Of a stretch of 43,363 nucleotides of DNA, positions 24,700 to 33,105 are shown one piece after another. The notes under the pieces were generated by a model. That model was not told the origin of the DNA. It saw only the letters and a program-made list of their open reading frames with translations, and did no database searches. Position numbers and translations under genes: made by a program. How positions within the stretch are numbered: position 1 is the stretch's first letter; the number at the start of each line of letters is the position of its first letter. The DNA comes from SZUA-217 sp964194555 (GTDB lineage Bacteria > Actinomycetota > Acidimicrobiia > Spongiisociales > ZC4RG35): positions 1 to 43,363 of the forward strand of contig CAXMMT010000075.1 of assembly GCA_964194555.1 (NCBI GenBank), given 5' to 3'.

Positions 24700-27062
24700 C
24701 CTCCCTGCGGGTGAGGCTTTCCAAGGTCCCAATCCTGCCCATTGTCCTGGTGGCCGGGGCGTCCCTGATCATCTTCGTTGTGATGAACCCGTGGCTCATC
24801 TTCACAGCCACGACACCGACAGGCGGTGACATGGGCGCCCACGTTTTTGGACCCGCCTATCTGCGTGACAACCTTCTCCCGGAGGGAAGAATTCTCGGCT
24901 GGTCCAATGACTGGTTCGCCGGATTCCCCGCCTTCTACTTCTATTTCCCGCTGCCTTCGCTGACAATCGTCGCACTCGATCTGTTGTTGCCCTATGGCGT
25001 CGCCTTCAAATTGGTGACAGTCCTGGGTTTGCTGGCCTTGCCGCCGGCGGTTTACTTCCACACCCGGGCGATGAGACTGAGCCGTCACGTCGCTCTCATA
25101 ACGGCCGGAGCGGGAGTGGTGTTCGCCTTCCTCGAGAGCTTCTCGATCTACGGTGGGAACGTTGCGTCGACCCTGGCCGGTGAGTTCACCTACTCATGGT
25201 CGTTCGCCTTGTCTCTGGTGTATCTGGGTTTGTTGATGAAGGCGGTCCGGGACGATCGCCGATATGCGAAATGGGCTGCGCTGGCCCTTGCCCTCACCGC
25301 TCTTTCGCATGTGCTGACGACGATTGTCGTGATTTTCGCCTCGTTGTTCGTCCTGGCATGGAAGAAAGGGTTCTGGCGAACTCTGACTGTCTGGCTCTGG
25401 GGGTTTGCGATTGCGGCCTTCTGGGCTCTTCCTCTGCTGGCCCGAATCGGTCTGACCTCCGACATGGCCTGGACACCTCTGACGAGATGGGAAGAGGTTT
25501 TTCCGGTGGAGCTCTGGCTGCTCCTTCCGATAGCGATTCCCGGCGCCATATGGGCCATACGCAAGACCTCCCGCGCCGCACCGATGATTGGCGCGACGCT
25601 GCTCCCGATCATCTACTACCCACTTCCGACGGTGTTGCCCGACCTCTTCCCGGAAACATTCGACGGCACGCGATGGAAGCTGTGGAACGGGCGTCTTCTT
25701 CCATACTGGTATTTCGGTGTCGCCTTTTTCGCTGCCATCGGTTTCGGGGCTGCTGTGGTCTGGATGTCGAGACGACTCCCCAGCCGGGTACCCAAGCTCT
25801 GGGCGAGTCTCATGTTCGCGATCGGATTTGCCGCGGCCGTCGGGCTCGTAGCCGACTCGACCGAATTCCCTGATTGGGCTTGGGGGATCGTGGCTGTCGT
25901 GGGTATCGGTGTTGTCGCCGCCAGTCTCCTTGCTCCCACCATGATCAACACTCGCAACTTTCTGACCACGACGGCGGTGGCAATCGTCGTGCTGGGAGCG
26001 ACCGCCGGTGTGACCTTCATCGATGGATGGTCACGCTGGAACTATGAGGGTTACGAGGCCAAGGAGCCATGGCCGGAGTATCAGTCGCTGATGGTCGAGC
26101 TGGATCGGCTTCCTGACGGCCGTGTGATGTGGGAGAACAACTCAGGGCTCAACAAGTACGGGACTCCGATGGCCCCGATGCTGATCCCGTATTGGACCGA
26201 GGGCTCGCAGAAGTCGATGGAGGGTCTCTTCTTCGAATCCTCGCTGACCACGCCCTTCCATTTCATCAACCATTCCGAGATGTCGTTCAAGTCCTCAAAT
26301 CCCATTCCCGGGCTCAAGTATCACTCCTTCGATATGGAGCGGGGGCTCGAGCACATGGATGTTTACGGGGTGGATTACTACGTGTCGTTCACACCTGAGG
26401 CGGCCGAAAAGGCTCTCGGCATAGACGACTTCGAGCTGATCACAACGACCGAGCCATTCAAGATTTTCAGACTTCCCGATACCCAACTGGTCGAGTCGGC
26501 CACCCATTTGCCGGCCGTCTATGAGGTGCCGGATGGCTCCCTCTTCGGTTCGCTGACCGGCTCTGGCTCGGTGACGGGCCGCGACGGTGAGCCTCTACCC
26601 AGCTTCCATGACATGGCTCTCGAGTGGTATGAGGACATCGACGAGATGGATCGCTGGGTCGTTGCAAACGGGCCCGCCGAGTGGCCCCGGATCGAGTCGA
26701 TCGAAGAGCGCCCCGACTCTGAGATCGATGTGCCCGAGGATCCCGTGTCGGACATCGTGGTCGAGGACCACAGGATCTCGTTCACCACCGAGGCGGTGGG
26801 TGTGCCCCATGTGGTGAAGGTCTCCTACTTTCCCAACTGGACGGCAACTGGCGCCGACGGGCCCTGGCGGGCCGCGCCTTCACTGATGGTGGTGGTGCCG
26901 ACCGGCAACGAGGTTGTCATCGAGTTCGAAGACACCTGGGCCGAGTCGTGGGGTCAGATCCTGACCATCGTCGGCGGGGCCGCCCTGGTCATCGGTGGCT
27001 TCGTCGCCTGGCGACGCAGTCGACAGACCACTACTCAGTCTTCAGAAGCCGTCGGATCCTGA
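24696..27062 (+). CDS. Large polytopic membrane protein (PTPS-related / GT-C-like)
   Basis: A 788-residue protein from GTG 24696. About ten TM helices occupy residues 10-450, followed by a large extracytoplasmic domain (about 450-755) and a final TM helix (about 758-775). The first loop contains TGGDMGAHVFGPAYLRDNL and RILGWSNDWFAGFPAFYFYFPLP. An acidic residue pair in the first external loop and this GFPxxYxY pattern occur in 6-pyruvoyl-tetrahydropterin-synthase-related membrane proteins and GT-C glycosyltransferases, which use polyprenyl-phosphate sugars. It likely acts in envelope glycan assembly. Its 3' end overlaps the convergent GT2 gene by 32 bp. Activity is not proven. Confidence 0.7.
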   Translation: MTSLRVRLSKVPILPIVLVAGASLIIFVVMNPWLIFTATTPTGGDMGAHVFGPAYLRDNLLPEGRILGWSNDWFAGFPAFYFYFPLPSLTIVALDLLLPYGVAFKLVTVLGLLALPPAVYFHTRAMRLSRHVALITAGAGVVFAFLESFSIYGGNVASTLAGEFTYSWSFALSLVYLGLLMKAVRDDRRYAKWAALALALTALSHVLTTIVVIFASLFVLAWKKGFWRTLTVWLWGFAIAAFWALPLLARIGLTSDMAWTPLTRWEEVFPVELWLLLPIAIPGAIWAIRKTSRAAPMIGATLLPIIYYPLPTVLPDLFPETFDGTRWKLWNGRLLPYWYFGVAFFAAIGFGAAVVWMSRRLPSRVPKLWASLMFAIGFAAAVGLVADSTEFPDWAWGIVAVVGIGVVAASLLAPTMINTRNFLTTTAVAIVVLGATAGVTFIDGWSRWNYEGYEAKEPWPEYQSLMVELDRLPDGRVMWENNSGLNKYGTPMAPMLIPYWTEGSQKSMEGLFFESSLTTPFHFINHSEMSFKSSNPIPGLKYHSFDMERGLEHMDVYGVDYYVSFTPEAAEKALGIDDFELITTTEPFKIFRLPDTQLVESATHLPAVYEVPDGSLFGSLTGSGSVTGRDGEPLPSFHDMALEWYEDIDEMDRWVVANGPAEWPRIESIEERPDSEIDVPEDPVSDIVVEDHRISFTTEAVGVPHVVKVSYFPNWTATGADGPWRAAPSLMVVVPTGNEVVIEFEDTWAESWGQILTIVGGAALVIGGFVAWRRSRQTTTQSSEAVGS

Positions 27063-27726
27063 GCAGACCCATCACTGTTCGCGGTGCCCGTTTGACGAGG
27101 GACGACTTGGCGGTTCTGATCTCTTCGACGGTCACCGGGACTTCAACGATCTTGTAGCCGCCACGCTCGGCCCTCACCACCAGCTCGGTGTCGAACAGGT
27201 CCTTGGTGCTCACCACCTGTGGCGTGAGACTCTCGACAAGGTCGTGGCGGAATCCCTTCATGCCGTGGGTGTCGGATACGGCGGAGCGGAGGATCACTCT
27301 GAGGAGAAGATTGAACACCCTCGTGGCGATACGACGGATGAAGGGTCGACGATCCTCCGATTCAGGATCCCGTTTGGATCCGATGACTAGATCCACAGAG
27401 TCCGGCTGGGTGAGAACTGCTCGAAGAAATTCGGTCGAGAAGTAGTCGATGTCGAAGTTCACCACCCACTCGCCCGAGGCCCGGAGAAACCCGTCGCGAA
27501 GGGCCGCCCCATAGTCGGCCTCAGGCAGCGAGAACACTTCGACAGGTGCGTTTTCGCCCGCCTTTCTTGCCACTTCGGCTGTGCCGTCCGACGATCCGTT
27601 CTCGACGATGAGAATCTTGTAGGACGCACCGGTGCTCTCCATCGCCTCGATGAGAGATGGAAGGGCCTGGGGGATGAACGACGCTTCGTTGTAGACGGGA
27701 ACGACGACTGAGATGGAAGCTGTCAT
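27031..27726 (-). CDS. Glycosyltransferase family 2, dolichyl/polyprenyl-phosphate mannose synthase-like
   Basis: A 231-residue GT-A enzyme without TM helices. It shows VVVPVYNEASFIPQAL (donor-binding strand), IVENGSSDGTAEV, ADYGAALRDGFLRASGEWVVNFDIDYFS (with DID as the metal motif) and HGMKGFRHDLVE (acceptor loop). Proteins of this type charge polyprenyl phosphate with mannose or glucose from the nucleotide sugar, supplying GT-C enzymes. The adjacent membrane protein (24696) is a plausible user of the product. Transcribed leftward, back to back with phosphomannomutase (27760), 33 bp apart. Confidence 0.85.
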   Translation of the reverse strand: MTASISVVVPVYNEASFIPQALPSLIEAMESTGASYKILIVENGSSDGTAEVARKAGENAPVEVFSLPEADYGAALRDGFLRASGEWVVNFDIDYFSTEFLRAVLTQPDSVDLVIGSKRDPESEDRRPFIRRIATRVFNLLLRVILRSAVSDTHGMKGFRHDLVESLTPQVVSTKDLFDTELVVRAERGGYKIVEVPVTVEEIRTAKSSLVKRAPRTVMGLLRIRRLLKTE

Positions 27727-27759
27727 TGGGTCGGCAGAGTACTTGGTACGGTCATTTCG

Positions 27760-29100
27760 ATGGATGTGAGCGCAATATTCAAGGCGTACGACATCCGGGG
27801 CCGCACAGACACCGGAGAGCTCGACGCAACCCTGTATGAGCGGGCCGGGTCGGCACTCGTCGGTCTTCTGGATGCATCAGAGATAGCTGTCGGCTACGAC
27901 TGCAGGGCCAGTTCCCGGGGTTTCTTCGAAGCAATGGCGAGGGGCATCATCGGAGCCGGAGCCGACGTCATTGACCTGGGCGAGGTGCCGACCGATGCCG
28001 TCTATTTCTATTCGGGCGCCCATCAGGTGCCAGGTGCAGTCATCACCGCCTCACACAACCCGCCCGCATACAACGGGCTCAAACTTTGCCGATCGGGGGC
28101 GGCTCCGATCGGGTCGGACAGCGGGCTTGGAGAGATCCGCGACGCGGTGACATCCGGTGACATGGCGGTTGCGGACCGTCCCGGCTCGGTGAGACGCGTC
28201 GACATAGTCGACGCCTATGTCGACCACCTCTTTGGGATTGTCGATCCTGACTCCATCAGCCGGTTGAGCGTCGCTGTCGACGGTGGTAACGGGATGGCAG
28301 GAGTTGCCATCGAGCAGGTATTTCACCGGATTCCCGCAAGGATCACCGGCCTGTATCTCGACCCCGACGGCACGTTTCCCAACCACCCGGCCGATCCTCT
28401 GGTAGCGGAAAACCTGATCGACTTGATTGCGCTGATGAGTGAGAGCGAGTTCGACATTGGTGTTGCGTTCGACGGCGACGCCGATCGAGCCTTCTTTCTC
28501 GACAACACAGGACAGCCGCTCAGCGGGAGCACCGTCACCTCTCTGATAGCTCGGAGGATGCTGGCCGACAACGAGGGTGATGCCGTGGTCCACAATCTGA
28601 TCACATCCAAGGCTGTGCCCGAAGTAGTGAGAGAGGCCGGAGGAGTCCCGGTTCGCACCCGGGTCGGTCACAGCTTCATCAAGGGTGTCATGGCCGAGAC
28701 CGGAGCGGTCTTCGGGGGTGAGCACAGTGGTCACTACTACTTCCGCGACAACTTCGGGGCGGACTCCGGAATGTTGGCCATGTTGGTTCTGCTTAGCGTG
28801 CTCAGCGAGGATGGTCGTCCCCTCTCGGAGCTGCGTCGCGACGTCGAGCGTTACTCGGCCTCGGGAGAGATCAATTTCACCGTTTCCGACCCCGCAATGG
28901 CGATGAGCCAAGTCGAGGCGGCGTTCGAGGGTTCTGACGTAGACCACCTCGATGGTCTCACCGTCGACTTTGGGCAAGAATGGTTCAATCTGCGACCATC
29001 GAACACCGAGCCTCTCTTGAGGTTGAACGTCGAAGCGAAGACGATTGAAGGTGTCTCCGCGTTTGTGAGCAAGATCCAACAGATTCTGGAGGGAGATTGA
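27760..29100 (+). CDS. manB: Phosphomannomutase / phosphoglucomutase
   Basis: A 446-residue alpha-D-phosphohexomutase. The phosphoserine is Ser98 in TASHNPPAYNGLKL, the Mg loop is DGDADR (238-243), the sugar-binding loop is GGEHSGHYYFRD and the C-terminal phosphate-binding loop is RPSNTEPLLRL. It interconverts mannose-6-P/mannose-1-P or the glucose equivalents, providing GDP-mannose precursors. It begins a rightward cluster with Trm112 and the sugar-phosphate isomerase, an arrangement common in actinobacteria. Its TGA overlaps the TTG start of the next gene. Confidence 0.93.
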   Translation: MDVSAIFKAYDIRGRTDTGELDATLYERAGSALVGLLDASEIAVGYDCRASSRGFFEAMARGIIGAGADVIDLGEVPTDAVYFYSGAHQVPGAVITASHNPPAYNGLKLCRSGAAPIGSDSGLGEIRDAVTSGDMAVADRPGSVRRVDIVDAYVDHLFGIVDPDSISRLSVAVDGGNGMAGVAIEQVFHRIPARITGLYLDPDGTFPNHPADPLVAENLIDLIALMSESEFDIGVAFDGDADRAFFLDNTGQPLSGSTVTSLIARRMLADNEGDAVVHNLITSKAVPEVVREAGGVPVRTRVGHSFIKGVMAETGAVFGGEHSGHYYFRDNFGADSGMLAMLVLLSVLSEDGRPLSELRRDVERYSASGEINFTVSDPAMAMSQVEAAFEGSDVDHLDGLTVDFGQEWFNLRPSNTEPLLRLNVEAKTIEGVSAFVSKIQQILEGD

Positions 29101-29288
29101 ACCTCATCGACCCCAAACTCGCCGAGATCCTCGTCTGCCCTGTCGACAAGGCAGATCTCACCCAGGATGTCGACGCGTCCCGGCTCGAGTGCACAGAATG
29201 TGGTCGGCGGTATCCGGTTCGTGAAGGCATACCGGTGATGCTTGTCGACCAGGCCGAAGGGGGCCCCAGTGGTGCGTCGCACAAATAA
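29097..29288 (+). CDS. Trm112 family protein
   Basis: A 63-residue protein starting at TTG 29097, overlapping the manB stop, with GGAGGGA just upstream. The Trm112 zinc-ribbon signature is seen as LAEILVCPVDKADL, CTECGRRYPV and REGIPVML. In eukaryotes Trm112 activates methyltransferases; the bacterial homologues are of unknown role. The last residues (SGASHK) and the TAA stop are encoded by the first 20 or so bases of palindromic element C, so the native C-terminus was probably changed by the insertion. Confidence 0.85.
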   Translation: MNLIDPKLAEILVCPVDKADLTQDVDASRLECTECGRRYPVREGIPVMLVDQAEGGPSGASHK

Positions 29289-29432
29289 TCACCGCATCTC
29301 TTCGGCCCTCGACGCTCCTGGCGGCGTCCTCCGCCTTGACGCATCTCGCAGATGCGCCTTCGTTGTGCGTCCTGGCCAGGCAACGCCGATGACTCGAAGA
29401 TACGCTGGCGCTATTTCCACGACACACCACTT
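29267..29432 (+). repeat. Palindromic MITE-like element, copy C
   Basis: A 166-bp element between Trm112 and the isomerase gene. Ends are AGTGGTGCGTCG and CGACACACCACT (12 bp, one mismatch). The hairpin CGCATCT-CGC-AGATGCG (29340-29356) has a stem that differs from copies A, B and D by compensating changes, and a hairpin GACGC/GCGTC precedes it. The invariant core GCGCCTTCGTTGTGCGTCCT lies at 29354-29373. The outermost dinucleotides are CA and TT rather than TA, which suggests an older copy. Confidence 0.88.
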
Positions 29433-29435
29433 GCA

Positions 29436-30440
29436 ATGACTGACATGCTCTCTCAGATCCGAAGCACGGGCGATCAGCTTCGGTGGGCCGTCGACCAGCC
29501 CGCGCCTGCAATAGGCACCAACTCGGAGATCCTGTATGTCGGGATGGGTGGGTCCGGGATCGCCGGCGACTATGTCGGCGCCATCGCCATGCCGTTTGGC
29601 ACCCGGATGGTCGTTCACAAGGGCTATGGCCCGCTACCTCTTTGGGCGATGAGGGCACGACCTCTCGTCATTGCTGCCTCCTATTCGGGCAACACCGAAG
29701 AGACGCTCGATTTTGTTGAGAGCGCTCACAACTCAGGGCTCCGAGTGGCGACAATCACCACTGGCGGCCGACTGGGTGAGCTGACTGTCTTCCACGATTG
29801 GCCGTCGGTCTCGGTGCCTTCCGGACTTCAGCCTCGGGCCGCTGCCGGCTACATGATCGGTGCAGCCCTCACGGTTCTGAGGGGCGCCCATGCGATTGAT
29901 GACCAGCGTCTCGCATTCGACGAGGCAGCCACCCTGGCAGACGAAGCTACCGCCGAGGGCAGCGATCGTTGGATGGAGGCCACTCGCATCGCCGAGAAAC
30001 TCCACGGGCGCATCCCGATCGTCTACGCCGGTGGGCCCGTGAGCACGGTCGTCGCCCAACGTTGGAAGACACAAATCAACGAGAACGCCAAGGTTCCCGC
30101 CTGGTGGTCGCTGTTGCCGGAGCTCGACCACAACGAGATCACAGGATGGGAGACGATGCCAGAGAAGACAAGAAGCCATCTCGGAATCGTTGCTCTCCGG
30201 GACCGCAGTGATCACGATCGCATCGAAACTCGACTTGCCCATACGAGAACACTCACCCAAGATGCCGTGCCCTGGGTGGCCGAGGTCAATTCGACCGGTG
30301 TTTCGCGGCTGGCCCGGTTGGTATCACTGACTGCTGTCGGAGACCTTGTCTCGTGGATGATGGCCGACTCGGCTGGAGTGGATCCGGTACCCGTGGCCAC
30401 CATTGAGAAACTGAAAGAGCGTCTAGCCGAGGAAGATTGA
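29436..30440 (+). CDS. SIS-domain bifunctional phosphoglucose/phosphomannose isomerase
   Basis: A 334-residue protein from ATG 29436, four bases after element C. Two SIS domains are visible. The first has LYVGMGGSGIAGDYVGA (phosphosugar-binding loop), ASYSGNTEETLDF and ITTGGRL; the second has PIVYAGGPVSTVVAQRWKTQINENAK and ELDHNEITGWE with the typical Glu/His. It isomerises glucose-6-P, fructose-6-P and mannose-6-P, feeding the phosphomannomutase upstream. No Shine-Dalgarno is visible because the element occupies the leader. The stop abuts the ahcY start (30441) directly, indicating one operon. Confidence 0.9.
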   Translation: MTDMLSQIRSTGDQLRWAVDQPAPAIGTNSEILYVGMGGSGIAGDYVGAIAMPFGTRMVVHKGYGPLPLWAMRARPLVIAASYSGNTEETLDFVESAHNSGLRVATITTGGRLGELTVFHDWPSVSVPSGLQPRAAAGYMIGAALTVLRGAHAIDDQRLAFDEAATLADEATAEGSDRWMEATRIAEKLHGRIPIVYAGGPVSTVVAQRWKTQINENAKVPAWWSLLPELDHNEITGWETMPEKTRSHLGIVALRDRSDHDRIETRLAHTRTLTQDAVPWVAEVNSTGVSRLARLVSLTAVGDLVSWMMADSAGVDPVPVATIEKLKERLAEED

Positions 30441-31688
30441 ATGAACTACGACATCGCCAATCCTGACCTGGCCTCCCATGGTGCACGCCGTGTTGAGTGG
30501 GCAGGACGACGAATGCCGGTCCTGAAGACCATAAGGGAGAGATTCCTCGACGAGCGACCGCTCGAAGGCCACATCGTGGCCGCATGCCTTCATGTGACGG
30601 CTGAGACGGCCAATCTGATGTTGGCCCTACGCGACGGTGGCGCCGAGCCGATCCTGTGCGCCTCCAACCCTCTCTCGACCCAGGATGACGTGGCGGCGGC
30701 CCTGGTTGCAGATGAGATCCCTGTCTTCGCCATTCGCGGGGAGGACGACGACACCTACTACAAGCACATCAACGCCGTGCTCGACCATGCTCCGGCCGTC
30801 ACGATGGATGATGGGGCCGATCTCGCCACGCTGCTCCATACCGATCGCCGTGACATCGAGGTGATCGGTTCAACCGAGGAGACGACTACCGGTGTTATCC
30901 GTCTCAAGGCGATGGCTGCGGACGGGACACTGCGGGTGCCGGTCGTCGCCGTCAACGACTCGGCGACGAAGCACTTGTTCGACAACCACTTTGGGACAGG
31001 GCAGTCAACCCTCGATGGCCTCATCAGGGCTACCAATGTGCTTCTAGCCGGACAGAATCTCGTTGTTGTCGGATACGGAGACTGTGGCCGCGGAGTCGCC
31101 AAGCGAGCCGACGGATTGGGAGCCAAAGTGATCGTGGTCGAGGTCGACCCGGTGCGGGCTCTGGCTGCCGCCATGGAGGGGTACCGCGTGATGACTGCGT
31201 CGGACGCCGCCTCCGAAGGTGACATCTTTGTCACCGTTACCGGGAACAAGCATGTTCTTCGGTCCGAGCATTTCTCAAGGATGAAGGACGGGACGATCCT
31301 CGCCAACTCGGGTCACTTCGATGTAGAGATCGACCTCACCTCACTTCGGGCCGAGGCGGTGGCGCGGCGCCCGATCCGGGAGAATCTCGAGGAGTTCGAG
31401 ATGCCGGATGGACGTCGCATTCTGGTTGCGGCGGAAGGACGTCTGGTCAATCTCAGTGCGGCGGAGGGGCACCCGGCGGATGTGATGGACATGTCGTTCA
31501 GCAATCAGGCTCTCGCCGCGGAGTACCTGGTCAAGAATGAGGAGTCGCTCGAGCCCATGATCTACACGCTCCCCACCGAGATTGACGATGATGTCGCCTC
31601 TATCAAGCTGGCACACATGGGTGGTGGGCTGGAGACACTCACCGACGAGCAGGTCGACTATCTGTCAGGGTGGCAGGAAGGCACGTAG
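30441..31688 (+). CDS. ahcY: Adenosylhomocysteinase
   Basis: A 415-residue NAD-dependent enzyme that splits S-adenosylhomocysteine to adenosine and homocysteine, keeping methylation going. Seen are HVTAETANLMLAL, CASNPLSTQDDVAAAL, VNDSATKHLFDN, the NAD loop VVGYGDCGRGVAKRA and the C-terminal SNQALAAEYLV. It lacks the roughly 40-residue insert of many proteobacterial enzymes. It starts one base after the isomerase stop with no room for an SAH riboswitch, so translation is coupled to the upstream gene. Confidence 0.96.
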   Translation: MNYDIANPDLASHGARRVEWAGRRMPVLKTIRERFLDERPLEGHIVAACLHVTAETANLMLALRDGGAEPILCASNPLSTQDDVAAALVADEIPVFAIRGEDDDTYYKHINAVLDHAPAVTMDDGADLATLLHTDRRDIEVIGSTEETTTGVIRLKAMAADGTLRVPVVAVNDSATKHLFDNHFGTGQSTLDGLIRATNVLLAGQNLVVVGYGDCGRGVAKRADGLGAKVIVVEVDPVRALAAAMEGYRVMTASDAASEGDIFVTVTGNKHVLRSEHFSRMKDGTILANSGHFDVEIDLTSLRAEAVARRPIRENLEEFEMPDGRRILVAAEGRLVNLSAAEGHPADVMDMSFSNQALAAEYLVKNEESLEPMIYTLPTEIDDDVASIKLAHMGGGLETLTDEQVDYLSGWQEGT

Positions 31689-31741
31689 GAAAGACACCAT
31701 GCTGGAGGATCCTGTCACATACAGGGAATAGGTTCCCCGAC

Positions 31742-32374
31742 ATGCTCTGTCAGGCATGTCACCGTTTCCATTCCGGCCATCTGCTTTGTGCACGATGTCG
31801 CCAACAGCTTCGTCAGGCGTCTGACCGCCTGCTCCCCGGGGGCGTTCGTCTCGTCGCCGCTTTTGAGCACTCGGGTCCGGCCAAGACCCTGATCCATCAA
31901 TTCAAATATCGTGGTCTGGCCGGATATGCGGACCTGGCCGCCTCGGTACTGGCGGAGCGTCTGCCTCAGCTACCTCTTGTCCCGGTACCCAGGGCCCGGA
32001 CGAGGTGGATTCGTTACGGAATCGATCCCGCCCGTGCTCTTGCCGACCGTTTGGCTCGCCATCTCGGTGTGCCGGTCTTGTCCCTTCTCCAACCTCCGCT
32101 ACACAGCCAACGCCGTGCCGGGGGTGATCACAGCCGGGCCGTCACCGGGTTCAGACTGCGCCAGATTCCCCAAGGACCGGTTCTGGTCGTGGACGATGTG
32201 GTGACCACTGGGGCCACGATGTTGTCTGCAATCACGTCGATTGGGGAGAACCACGTTCGTGCTGCGGTCTCCGCCAATGCGGTACCGAGCACTAGTCTCC
32301 AACGCCAGGAGACGAAGTCCAATGCGCTTGGTCACAGCAGAGGTACCCCTGACCCATGGCATCAGTTCTCGTAG
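31742..32374 (+). CDS. comF: ComF family phosphoribosyltransferase-like protein
   Basis: A 210-residue protein from ATG 31742. The N-terminal zinc ribbon has CQAC (3-6) and CARC (16-19), followed by a linker and FKYRGLAGYADLAA. The phosphoribosyltransferase fold has LVPVPRARTRWIRYGIDPARALA and the PRPP loop VLVVDDVVTTGATM. ComF homologues are needed for DNA uptake in competent bacteria; in actinobacteria the role is unclear. The C-terminal tail (about 190-210) is unlike the family and overlaps the start of the response regulator gene by 19 bases, in another frame. Confidence 0.85.
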   Translation: MLCQACHRFHSGHLLCARCRQQLRQASDRLLPGGVRLVAAFEHSGPAKTLIHQFKYRGLAGYADLAASVLAERLPQLPLVPVPRARTRWIRYGIDPARALADRLARHLGVPVLSLLQPPLHSQRRAGGDHSRAVTGFRLRQIPQGPVLVVDDVVTTGATMLSAITSIGENHVRAAVSANAVPSTSLQRQETKSNALGHSRGTPDPWHQFS

Positions 32375-33006
32375 TTGACGACGCCGAGCTCTTTCGCGAG
32401 GCCCTCAAAGCTGCCTTTGTCCAGGAGGGGTTCGACGTTGTGGGTGTCGCCCCCGACGCAATGGCCGGCATCGACATGACGCGGGAATTCGAACCCGATC
32501 TCGTGATGCTCGACCTTCTCATGCCGGGTATGTCAGGACTCGAAGTGGTGGGCACAATCATCAAGACCAGTCCAAGGACGCGGGTGGTCCTGTTGACGGC
32601 TAGTGAATCTTCCGAAGACCTGTTGGCAGCGGTCAAAGCCGGCGCGTCGGGCTATCTGACAAAGGACACCCCGCTTCCCAGACTCGTCGCAGCGATGAAC
32701 GACGTGCTCGACGGTGGTGCCGCGGTGTCTCCTGCAATGGGTGGCAAGCTCTTCGCCTCGCTGCGCGATCTTCTTCGTCATCACGGCAGCGCAGCGACCC
32801 GGCAGCCCGAACTGACCGGACGGGAATTGGAGATCCTGACACTGGTCGGGGAGGGCAATACTTCGAAGGAGATTGCCGATCAGCTCTACATCTCGGAAAA
32901 CACTGTTCGTAACCACGTCCGCAACATTCTTGACAAGCTGGGAATGAAGTCCCGCTTCGAGGCGGTTAACTGGGCTCATCGTGAGGGTCTCATAGAGGAC
33001 CGATGA
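32356..33006 (+). CDS. NarL/LuxR-type response regulator, orphan
   Basis: A 216-residue two-domain regulator. The receiver domain (1-120) has the acidic pair Asp8/Asp9, phospho-acceptor Asp53 in LVMLDLLMPG, Thr81 and Lys103. The output domain (about 148-212) is a LuxR-type helix-turn-helix: LTGRELEILTLVGEGNTSKEIA, then SENTVRNHVRNILDKLG. It should bind DNA as a dimer upon phosphorylation. No histidine kinase gene lies in the window. Translation probably couples to comF (overlap). A strong hairpin follows the stop. Confidence 0.92.
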   Translation: MASVLVVDDAELFREALKAAFVQEGFDVVGVAPDAMAGIDMTREFEPDLVMLDLLMPGMSGLEVVGTIIKTSPRTRVVLLTASESSEDLLAAVKAGASGYLTKDTPLPRLVAAMNDVLDGGAAVSPAMGGKLFASLRDLLRHHGSAATRQPELTGRELEILTLVGEGNTSKEIADQLYISENTVRNHVRNILDKLGMKSRFEAVNWAHREGLIEDR

Positions 33007-33008
33007 CG

Positions 33009-33035
33009 CTTGCTCGCCGAGGGCGAGCAAGTTTG
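33009..33035 (+). terminator. Rho-independent terminator after the response regulator
   Basis: CTTGCTCGCC-GAG-GGCGAGCAAG is a perfect 10-bp stem with a 3-base loop (33009-33031), followed by TTTG. It starts two bases after the stop codon and separates the ahcY-comF-regulator group from secA. Confidence 0.75.
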
Positions 33036-33105
33036 CTCCCCGCAACGGGAAGCACGGTGCTCCTAATGGGTCAAATCGGCACCAACGGTAGGATCAGGGG
33101 GTCTA

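Noticed and set aside
30430..30445. SAH riboswitch before ahcY
   Set aside because: The isomerase stop and ahcY ATG are adjacent; there is no leader space.
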